The notes under the pieces: generated by a model
The model's input: the letters and a program-made list of their open reading frames with translations, nothing else
Told to the model about the DNA's origin: nothing
Database searches by the model: none
Position numbers and translations under genes: made by a program
From: Lentisphaerae bacterium GWF2_44_16
Lineage (GTDB): Bacteria; Verrucomicrobiota; Lentisphaeria; Victivallales; GWF2-45-14
Assembly (NCBI GenBank): GCA_001803225.1
Contig: MHBF01000026.1
Span: forward strand, 1-64,000
DNA length: 64,000 nucleotides
Direction of reading: 5' to 3'
Part shown: positions 20,056 to 27,913 of the stretch, piece after piece
How positions within the stretch are numbered: the stretch's first letter is position 1
How the letters are laid out: each line of letters opens with the position of its first letter

Positions 20056-20925
20056 TTATTTTTTCTCAAAAACCGCTATTCCGGCGTAGCTTACGCAGTG
20101 GGAATAGTCGCCTGTCATTTCACCGGAAGTCGTATATTCGATGAGACGCGCCGAAAGACTGGCTGAGTTTTCCGCTATTTCCGCCAAAAGGATTTTTAAA
20201 GGATTTTCACCGCAGATTGTCGCGCCTGTTTTCGCCATATATTCAGAAAATCCTTTCAGATCGAATTGGAGGATTTTCTCAATGGCGCCCATGTCCAGCT
20301 TTTTTATATTTTCAGGTATATCGCTATTGAATGGACAGTAGGAAAAATTTGCTCCGTAATGCGTAAAGTCTGAACTTATCACCCACAGTGTGTCTTCATT
20401 CCAGAAAACAGAAAGCGCCTCCGCTATATTTTCCGCGGTTTTCACATCCAGATGACCCGAAATAAACGGTATAATCGGAATATCAGGAAAAAGAGTCTGG
20501 ATAAACGGAAGTTCCACTTCCAATGCGTGCTCATAAGCGTGCGCCTGATTTATCTGCTGGATATATGGACATGATGAAAGCATTCCGAGGGCCTCAGTAT
20601 CGACCTTCATATCGCCGAGCGGTGTCCTGAGAACGCTATAATCAGCGAACGCCAAACCCTGAAACGGCACCCTGTGCGATGGCGCGATTATAAGAATTCT
20701 TTTATAGACAGATGAAGACGCGGCCGAAAAAGTTTTAAGTGCGGTTTTACCTGAAAAAACATATCCGGCATGAGGCACGACAAGCGCCCGCGCCCTGCCC
20801 TCAAATTTTTCGATTTCTCCGATATCAGCGAGCATTCTGGCGATATCTCTTTTTAATTTTACGGGATCAGCTTCATAAAATTGTCCCGCTACCGCGGGAA
20901 AGCGTACTTTTTCATTCATTTCCAT
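20056..20925 (-). CDS. MEMO1 / AmmeMemoRadiSam system protein B-like
   Basis: RFPAVAGQFYEADPVKLKRDIARML, LVVPHAGYVFSGKTA, APSHRVPFQGLAFADYSVLRTPLG, EHALEVELPF. Start placed at 20925 behind GGAGG rather than the track start 21039, which lies inside the repeat. Confidence 0.92.
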   Translation of the reverse strand: MEMNEKVRFPAVAGQFYEADPVKLKRDIARMLADIGEIEKFEGRARALVVPHAGYVFSGKTALKTFSAASSSVYKRILIIAPSHRVPFQGLAFADYSVLRTPLGDMKVDTEALGMLSSCPYIQQINQAHAYEHALEVELPFIQTLFPDIPIIPFISGHLDVKTAENIAEALSVFWNEDTLWVISSDFTHYGANFSYCPFNSDIPENIKKLDMGAIEKILQFDLKGFSEYMAKTGATICGENPLKILLAEIAENSASLSARLIEYTTSGEMTGDYSHCVSYAGIAVFEKK

Positions 20926-20958
20926 AAGTCCCTCCTGAGTTTTCAGAAACTTAAAGCT

Positions 20959-21114
20959 GAACTTAACCAGCTTTGCCGGGGCTTTAAGACGGTTGCGATG
21001 AAGCGTAACCCTCCTGCGATTATACGTTAATATATCCATCCCGCGAAGCGGGATTCATAATGGCGCTTCGCGCCCTTCGTCAAATCCGTTCCCCGGATAA
21101 CAATTTCCCATACG
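20959..21114. repeat. Noncoding direct repeat, copy 2 (family R1)
   Basis: Same orientation and same two conserved blocks as 19895-20029; the internal segment differs and carries hairpins CCCGC-GAA-GCGGG and GGCGC-TTC-GCGCC. Confidence 0.85.
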
Positions 21115-21154
21115 ATCAAAATACTATATCTAAACTCTAAATAAAGCGAGTCGC

Positions 21155-24100
21155 TTATTGCTTTGCGGGGAGGTTTTTGCAGAGGATTTTCAGAAGTTCG
21201 TCTTTTCTGATTGGCTTGCTAAGGTAATCATCCATTCCGGCGGAAAAACATCTTTCTTTGTCGCTCTGCATAGCATGAGCGGTCATGGCGATAATGGGAA
21301 TATGCACACCCGGGGTATTCTTCCGCTCTCTCGTCCTTATTGCCGCTGAGGCTTCCAGTCCGTCCATTTCGGGCATCTCCACATCCATCAGGATAATGTC
21401 AAAATTCTTTTCCAAACTTTTCTGAACAGCTTCCAGACCGTTTTGGGCCAATTCTACTTTGTAGCCCTGCTTCTCCAGTATCTTCATGGCAAGTTTCTGA
21501 TTTATGGGATTGTCTTCCACCAGTAAAATACTGATACTGGAATTTCTTTCATCAACAGGCCCGGATTTCATTTCCCGCAGAGAGGCTGTATCTGTTTTAT
21601 CCAGATAACTGCCATCTTCCTGGATAGCCGAGTGTTTATTGCCGTCTGTTTTTCCGGCAAGTATTTCCGATAATTTTTGAAAAAGCTGGGCCCTCTTGAC
21701 CGGCTTGAAAAGGAACGCGTTAATCAGGCCTTTTTTAATCAGTGACTTATAATCATGATAAACATGAGAACTCAACATTATCAGAAGGGTATCTTTCAAG
21801 AGCGAATGATTTCTTATCCTCGCGGCAAGCTCTACTCCGTCAACATCCGGCATAGCCATGTCCAATATAGCGACATTGAATGGAGCGTTTTCCGAAGCGG
21901 CCTTTTCAAGTTTAAGCATGGCATCTTTCGCGCTTGAAGCGTCCTGATATGAACTGCCAAGGTAATTCATATATTCACTTAGCACTTTGAGATTGATTGC
22001 ATTGTCGTCAACGCCCAGTACCTTGAGGTGCTGAAGGCCTGTTCGAGCGTAAAGAGAAGACGCGTCTGGAATTTCATGAGGCACCTTTAGTGGCATATGG
22101 AACCAGAATCTGGAGCCTTTTTCAACTCCGGTCTCGACATTTATTTCACCGCCCATCGCCTCAACAAGCCGTTTGGCTATGGCAAGTCCCAGCCCTGTGC
22201 CCCCGTATTTGCGGGTGGTTGAAGCATCCACCTGGGAAAATGATTTAAAAAGCCTGTCCATTCGGTCTTTAGGGATGCCTATGCCGGTGTCCCGCACGGA
22301 AAAAGACAATAGTTTTTCCTTATTCTCATTTTCAGTTACTTTCACCTCCAGGACAACTTCCCCCTTGTTTGTGAACTTTATGGCATTGCCAATGAGATTC
22401 AGAAGCACCTGTCTTATGCGAACCGGATCGCCATATATTACCTCCGGTACTTCATTGCGTATCAGACTCGCAAACTCAATTTTCTTTTCTTCGGCGCTTA
22501 CTACAAATATATCACTGAGCCTGTCAAGGAGTTCTCTGAGCTCAAAGTCAACTTCTTCAAGCTCCAGTTTTCCCGCCTCTATCTTCGAAAAATCAAGTAT
22601 CTGATTTATTATGCCGAGAAGGTTTTCCGCGGAGTTAAGAACGATAGTTCCATATTCACGCTGAGAGGTATTCAGTCCGCTGTCCATAAGCAGTTCAGTC
22701 ATTCCGATAACGCCGTTCAGGGGAGTCCGTATTTCATGGCTTACATTGGCAAGAAATTCGCTTTTAGCGATGCTGGCCATCTGAGCTTCGAGCGCCAGCA
22801 GGTTTGATCGCTCTATCGCGTTTTCAAGTTCACGATTGACCTGCTCGATTTCGTTTTTAGTCTTAATCAAGATTTCTTCCGCTTTTTTATCCTCAGTTAT
22901 ATCGCGGCCCTGAGGTACCAAAAAAATAACATTGCCCGCATCATCCGTTACGGGTTTCAACGAAAAGTCAATATAATGCAATGCCCCGTCCGTCGAGGGA
23001 TGGGTAGCCTCAAATCTGATAAACTCTCCCTTCCCGGCCCTCTTTACTGCGTCTTTAAGCCTCTGCTGAAGTTTTTCCGAATGCACCCACCAAGGAGTAT
23101 CCCAGAAAAATTTATTGATCACATCCGATTTTCGCAGTCCAACCAGTTTCAGAGCTGACTCGTTCACATCCTGTACGACCCCGTTTAAATCCAATATTCC
23201 TATAAGGCCGTAGGACTGATTGATTACGGCATAAAACTTTTTCTCGCTTTCCTTGAGAGACGTTTCAATCCGCTTTCTCTCAGTAAGATCAAACATGACA
23301 CCAACAAATCCATTCATCCCGCAACTATCATCTCCGCGGATACTGGCTTTGTGAAATAAAATATCATGAGTAGTACCATCGTTATATCTGACAGGAGCCT
23401 CATAGACAAAAAGCTTTCCTGGATTTTGTATCAACATTCTGTCATTATCATCATAACGCGCGGCAAAATCTCTGGGTGCTACATCATAGACGGTCTTACC
23501 CATTATTTCGGCTTTTGACATGCCAATATATTTTTCAAATTCCTTATTGCAGAATCTGTAGCGCAATTGAGCATCCTTGTAAAAAATCGGCAGCGGAACA
23601 GTATCAATAAGCATCTGTAGAAAACTCAGGTTTTCCGCTATTTTTTCATCAGCACTCTTTCTGTCTGATATATCATTGATAAGAACGCCGAGCATTCCGA
23701 CAGCGTTAGGAAAGACCTTCAATTCCAGAAACTTTTTCATATCCTTACTGTAAATCTCAAATTCCAGGGCTTCACCTGTTTTTATAACGTTTCTGAAGCT
23801 TTCCTTGTTGGATTTCTCAAAGCCCGGCATTATATCGGAAAGCATTTTGCCTTCAACGCCTTTTTGAGGTATCCCCGCAAGTTTTCCAAAAGCCGGGTTA
23901 CAGGCGATAATACGAAATTCTCTAGTCGCAAGGAGCTCCAGAAAGAGAAAGGCATTGGACATTTCGTTAAAAAGCATCCAATACTGTCTTTCGCTTTCAA
24001 GCAGTTCGCTTTCGGCAAAAGTTTTTTCTTTCAGCATTTTTCGCAGAACAAAATAATCAAACACAAAAAGAAATAAAGCTGTACAGAGAACGACAGCAAA

Positions 24101-24250
24101 AAAAAGTATTACGCTTTCTTGCGCCGCGTGTTTTATATGGATAAAATAATGCAGCACCCAGAAAAACGTCAGCAAAAGCAGAATAGAGGGTACAGCAAGA
24201 AGCAATATTTTTTTACGGAAGCTCATCAAGAATCCCCCACTCCTGTTCAT
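21155..24250 (-). CDS. Hybrid sensor histidine kinase, membrane-anchored, multiple PAS domains, two C-terminal REC domains
   Basis: N-terminal TMs; PAS/PAC repeats; AKSEFLANVSHEIRTPLNGVIGMTELL; DTGIGIP; RKYGGTGLGLAI; RECs LGVDDNAIN...LDMAMPDVDG and LLVEDNPINQ...MDVEMPEMDG. Confidence 0.95.
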   Translation of the reverse strand: MNRSGGFLMSFRKKILLLAVPSILLLLTFFWVLHYFIHIKHAAQESVILFFAVVLCTALFLFVFDYFVLRKMLKEKTFAESELLESERQYWMLFNEMSNAFLFLELLATREFRIIACNPAFGKLAGIPQKGVEGKMLSDIMPGFEKSNKESFRNVIKTGEALEFEIYSKDMKKFLELKVFPNAVGMLGVLINDISDRKSADEKIAENLSFLQMLIDTVPLPIFYKDAQLRYRFCNKEFEKYIGMSKAEIMGKTVYDVAPRDFAARYDDNDRMLIQNPGKLFVYEAPVRYNDGTTHDILFHKASIRGDDSCGMNGFVGVMFDLTERKRIETSLKESEKKFYAVINQSYGLIGILDLNGVVQDVNESALKLVGLRKSDVINKFFWDTPWWVHSEKLQQRLKDAVKRAGKGEFIRFEATHPSTDGALHYIDFSLKPVTDDAGNVIFLVPQGRDITEDKKAEEILIKTKNEIEQVNRELENAIERSNLLALEAQMASIAKSEFLANVSHEIRTPLNGVIGMTELLMDSGLNTSQREYGTIVLNSAENLLGIINQILDFSKIEAGKLELEEVDFELRELLDRLSDIFVVSAEEKKIEFASLIRNEVPEVIYGDPVRIRQVLLNLIGNAIKFTNKGEVVLEVKVTENENKEKLLSFSVRDTGIGIPKDRMDRLFKSFSQVDASTTRKYGGTGLGLAIAKRLVEAMGGEINVETGVEKGSRFWFHMPLKVPHEIPDASSLYARTGLQHLKVLGVDDNAINLKVLSEYMNYLGSSYQDASSAKDAMLKLEKAASENAPFNVAILDMAMPDVDGVELAARIRNHSLLKDTLLIMLSSHVYHDYKSLIKKGLINAFLFKPVKRAQLFQKLSEILAGKTDGNKHSAIQEDGSYLDKTDTASLREMKSGPVDERNSSISILLVEDNPINQKLAMKILEKQGYKVELAQNGLEAVQKSLEKNFDIILMDVEMPEMDGLEASAAIRTRERKNTPGVHIPIIAMTAHAMQSDKERCFSAGMDDYLSKPIRKDELLKILCKNLPAKQ

Positions 24251-24385
24251 GAAAAACGAGTATTGCGCCTGAACAGCATATATTAACTCGAAAATACTGA
24301 TATTCCACAGAAAACATGTAAATCAGACGATAAAAAGGCAAGTCTTCTGAATAAAAAGCTTCGTTATCTTATAGCAGAACAGGGA

Positions 24386-25027
24386 TTATTCGCGACCTTT
24401 CCAGAAAACATTGCTGGTACTGGTAGGAATATCACTCATTTTCCTGCCGTCGCAGTGAAGGTCGAAAAAAAGCACATTGGTTTTTCCCGAGTGGGAATAA
24501 GATACTCCTGCGTAAGCCATGAAATTACTTCCATTTGTAGTGTCATCAAACATGCCGCATGCTGCCGGCTTCTGCATTCTCACAATCAGAAAGGATTTTG
24601 TAAAATCATTATCATTAGGATAATAGGCATTATAACTATAAGTCCCATAAGTTCTCGGCTGGGCAATTCCAAGCACCTTTTCAATCAGGAGAACATTAAC
24701 AGGACATATATCAATAGCCGCGGTATAATGTTTTGCGGTGTCACTTTCCTTCAGGTAGCCCATCGTAAACAATTCCCGTTTATAATAGGGCCACGCCACT
24801 CCGTCAGTCGTCAGTTTATGAATAGGCATCCTGCTGTCATAATCATTTGAATACTGAAAAAAAACCAGGCCGAGTTGTTTCATATTGGAAGCGCAGCTTA
24901 TAGCGCGGACTTTATCCCTGGCTTTGCCCAAAGATGGAAGAAGCAGGCTCGTGAGTATTGCGATGACGGCAATCACAGTCAGGAGTTCGACAAGAGTAAA
25001 AACCTTGAATTTTTTATTAATTTTCAT
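24386..25027 (-). CDS. Type II secretion-like pseudopilin (prepilin N-methylation motif; H-X9-D motif)
   Basis: FTLVELLTVIAVIAILTSLLLPSLGKARDKVRAISCASNMKQLG; SHSGKTNVLFFDLHCDG; C-terminal NVFWKG. Start at 25027 behind GAGGAAAAG. Confidence 0.92.
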   Translation of the reverse strand: MKINKKFKVFTLVELLTVIAVIAILTSLLLPSLGKARDKVRAISCASNMKQLGLVFFQYSNDYDSRMPIHKLTTDGVAWPYYKRELFTMGYLKESDTAKHYTAAIDICPVNVLLIEKVLGIAQPRTYGTYSYNAYYPNDNDFTKSFLIVRMQKPAACGMFDDTTNGSNFMAYAGVSYSHSGKTNVLFFDLHCDGRKMSDIPTSTSNVFWKGRE

Positions 25028-25034
25028 CTTTTCC

Positions 25035-27089
25035 TCACATTCTGCTCGAAAGCGGTTCCGTTTCCAACACCACGACGGAAAGAAGTGAGCTTGAAAACGA
25101 TATTTTCTCACTGCCTTTAATTATATCACGATACTCAGCACCCGCCAAATCACATGAGGAGAGTATTCCAGAGCACTTTTCTTTCAAAGTAAAACAGCCG
25201 TCCCCACCCGTCTTATTCCAGACGGTAAAGATAATCTTTCCTGAATAGTGCAGATAAGATTTCACACTCACATTATCAGGGCAATAACGTATCAATAAAT
25301 CATCCTTGAATTTTGCTTCCGTCAATAAAGATTTATATTTTTCCCCCAGATACACAACGCTGTCAAAAAACTTTCCAATCCGCAGATTTTCAAGCACGTG
25401 GTCATAAGTCCAAAAAAGAATGTTCATGCTGAACTGACGGCATATTATATCATACACATGCTTTTCTTCCGCTTCGCGGGGGTTTAGCGGCCATGGTTTC
25501 GGCAGTACCATATCTGTCAGAAGGGCATCAGGAAATGTATATCTGAACATTTCAGGAAAAGCGTACTTAATTCCGGTCATCCAACTGGTCTGTATCAACT
25601 GGGAATCCAGTTGCGATGTCAGAATATCATTCAGGTGTTCGGAGAAAAGAAATATTTTTCCTTCATATTCCGCCCCCAGTTCATCGCGCATTTCCTTTAT
25701 CATGGAACAGTTGTTCAGCACCCAGCCTGCCTTGTGATTGTGGTCTTTGCTGTAACATTCCTTGGGGAGTACACTCAACTGGTCTATATATACGCCGCTT
25801 CCGCCTATAGTATCAATAATGTATTTAACATTGTTTTTCACTTTTTCCCGCCATCCGTCAGCGCTGTTGCACATGCCACTGAGAATATTTTTGCCCCACT
25901 GGACATCCATAGTGCCGCCATCAATTTTTCTGACCGCCCACTTCAGGCCGAACTCCTCATAATCAGGGGATGCCTTGTCATAAGAGTAAGCATTGATATA
26001 AAAGAAAACATTTCCCCCTTTTTCTTTTACCGCTGAAACAGCTTTTATAAGCTCCGCTTCCGTCCCCAATGCGGGGTCGGGACGGAAATTCGGGTACATA
26101 CTGTCAAAACCGCCGGTATTCCATCCGGCAATCATGATGTTATGAAAATGATGTTTTTCAGCCTCTTCATATATCAGGGGGATATCATTGTAGCGATGAT
26201 TTATATCTCCGTTCTGCCATTTGAAGTCGTAGTGGCAGACCATGCCGGGGCTTTGCCGTATAAACTCAGGGGCTTTTCTCGCGGGCGGACAATTCGAGCG
26301 GTAAAAAGCTCTGTAAATATCCGCTCCCCTGTGCCAATCGCCCTCATGTACTCCTATGACAAAGTCTCCGTTCCACTCATTCAAAAAGCGGTTAAAGGTC
26401 TTTTTCATCCTGAAATTAAGTCCCTTTTTATTTGGGGAAACAGTGACGGCAAAAGATGTCTTTTCAATGCCCAGGTCATGGCTGGCAAAATACACCCCGC
26501 CTTTTTCACCGTAATAATCGAACCACATCATGGAAGGACTTTTTCCATCGAAAAAAGTATATGCGTCATCCGAATCGCGATGAAAACCTTCCGCCCTCAC
26601 TGACATTTTCCGGTCTTTCCAATTCCCTGTTTCATATTTCCCCGGTTTAAGAAGCTCCTTTGCCGGATTTTCTATCTTTATTCCTCCCGCATCCGGATAG
26701 ACCAAAACGTCCTGGCCTTTTTCAGAAACCTGAATATAACCGGGCAAGGAAAATTCAATTTCCCTGAGCGTAATGTCTTTATTCTTCGCGCTGAAAGAGA
26801 CATTGCAGGCAAGCGCGTCACCTGAAATATCCCGCCAATTTATCTTAACCTTTATACCGCTGTTCTGATGATAGAAAATCCCGGAAAGTTCTCCTATGTT
26901 TTCCTCCACACAATCATCAAGACTGAAACTCCTGATGTCCTTTCCATTTTCAATTTTGAAAGACAAACAGGATTTATTCTCTTTAAAATCCACAGACATA
27001 GCACTTTTAGTGTTGACTATTTTTGCAAGTATACCTCCTGCAAAATTCCCACTTACCTCAAGGTCATTCATTTTGAAATTATCAATCAT
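25035..27089 (-). CDS. Putative glycoside hydrolase (DUF6259-like)
   Basis: Beta-rich N-terminus then TIM-barrel-like region (PGMVCHYDFKWQNG...NIMIAGWNTGGFDSMYPNFRPDPALGTEAELIKAV...GGNVFFYINAYSYDKAS). Start at MIDNFK, 27089. Confidence 0.75.
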   Translation of the reverse strand: MIDNFKMNDLEVSGNFAGGILAKIVNTKSAMSVDFKENKSCLSFKIENGKDIRSFSLDDCVEENIGELSGIFYHQNSGIKVKINWRDISGDALACNVSFSAKNKDITLREIEFSLPGYIQVSEKGQDVLVYPDAGGIKIENPAKELLKPGKYETGNWKDRKMSVRAEGFHRDSDDAYTFFDGKSPSMMWFDYYGEKGGVYFASHDLGIEKTSFAVTVSPNKKGLNFRMKKTFNRFLNEWNGDFVIGVHEGDWHRGADIYRAFYRSNCPPARKAPEFIRQSPGMVCHYDFKWQNGDINHRYNDIPLIYEEAEKHHFHNIMIAGWNTGGFDSMYPNFRPDPALGTEAELIKAVSAVKEKGGNVFFYINAYSYDKASPDYEEFGLKWAVRKIDGGTMDVQWGKNILSGMCNSADGWREKVKNNVKYIIDTIGGSGVYIDQLSVLPKECYSKDHNHKAGWVLNNCSMIKEMRDELGAEYEGKIFLFSEHLNDILTSQLDSQLIQTSWMTGIKYAFPEMFRYTFPDALLTDMVLPKPWPLNPREAEEKHVYDIICRQFSMNILFWTYDHVLENLRIGKFFDSVVYLGEKYKSLLTEAKFKDDLLIRYCPDNVSVKSYLHYSGKIIFTVWNKTGGDGCFTLKEKCSGILSSCDLAGAEYRDIIKGSEKISFSSSLLSVVVLETEPLSSRM

Positions 27090-27135
27090 TGTTTCACCGC
27101 TTTTCAGTAAAATAAAACACATATAAATTCCCGTA

Positions 27136-27888
27136 TCATAGTTTTTTTGATTTGATTGTGTCAAGAATTATATCCAGCATGCTTCTCAACTTTTCGTCTC
27201 CGGCCCTGAACGAAGGACACGACGCCCCGATTGACGCAAGAAGATATCCAGTGGAACTGAAAAACGGCGCCGCGACAGAGTCAACCTGTCCCCTGCCCTT
27301 GAGAATAATAAAGCCATCCCTGCGGATATCATTCAGGTGAGAATACCATTTTTTATAATTCCAAGTCGCTTCTTCCGCCTCCTTCATGCCATTTTTAATA
27401 TGATTCCTTATTACATCTTCCCATAATTTTTCATCCCCAAAAGCGACAAGCATCCTGCCGGTGGCAAGATATAAGGGACAATCCCATATCCTGTGGGTAA
27501 ACTTTACGCTGACTTCGCTGGTGCTTTCCAGCATTGAAATTATTTCAGCCCTTGTTCCGGTCATTATTGTTACACATGTTAATTCTCCTGTCTTCTGATT
27601 TATTTCAGCGAGAAGCGGCTGTACCAGCTGCGGAACAGAAGCCTGTATATCCCAGGAAGTGCCAAGTATCCCCAGTTCGCTGCCTATCTCATAGGTTCCG
27701 CCGATGTTGATCAGATAGTTTCTGGAGGAAAGTGTTTTGACAATATTATAAACTGTCGAAACGCTCAGTCCCATCCTTTCTGAAATCTGATTCATTGTCA
27801 GCTGCTTTGAGCGGGCAATGTGTCCTATTATGTCTATCGCCCTGTCAACGCACTGTATCCTCTTGAATTTTGTATCGTCTTTTTTCAT
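27136..27888 (-). CDS. IclR family transcriptional regulator
   Basis: wHTH RAIDIIGHIARSKQLTMNQISERMGLSVSTVYNIVKTLSSRNYL followed by an IclR effector-domain-like region. Confidence 0.9.
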   Translation of the reverse strand: MKKDDTKFKRIQCVDRAIDIIGHIARSKQLTMNQISERMGLSVSTVYNIVKTLSSRNYLINIGGTYEIGSELGILGTSWDIQASVPQLVQPLLAEINQKTGELTCVTIMTGTRAEIISMLESTSEVSVKFTHRIWDCPLYLATGRMLVAFGDEKLWEDVIRNHIKNGMKEAEEATWNYKKWYSHLNDIRRDGFIILKGRGQVDSVAAPFFSSTGYLLASIGASCPSFRAGDEKLRSMLDIILDTIKSKKL

Positions 27889-27913
27889 TTACCTGCCCTG
27901 TTAATTCCTTATG

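Noticed and set aside
20739-21039. Track start of the Memo ORF at 21039
   Set aside because: The first 38 codons are translated from the R1 repeat; a GGAGG site precedes the Met at 20925.
21094-21108. CCCGGATAACAATTTCCC resembles the E. coli lac operator/vector sequence GCGGATAACAATTTCAC
   Set aside because: It is part of the R1 repeat block also present in diverged form at 20011-20024 (AAATAACAATTTTC), so it is native repeat sequence and a chance resemblance, not vector or a LacI site.
19895-21114. R1 direct repeats as insertion-sequence termini
   Set aside because: Repeats are direct, not inverted, and the enclosed gene is Memo-like with no transposase; treated as bracketing repeats only.
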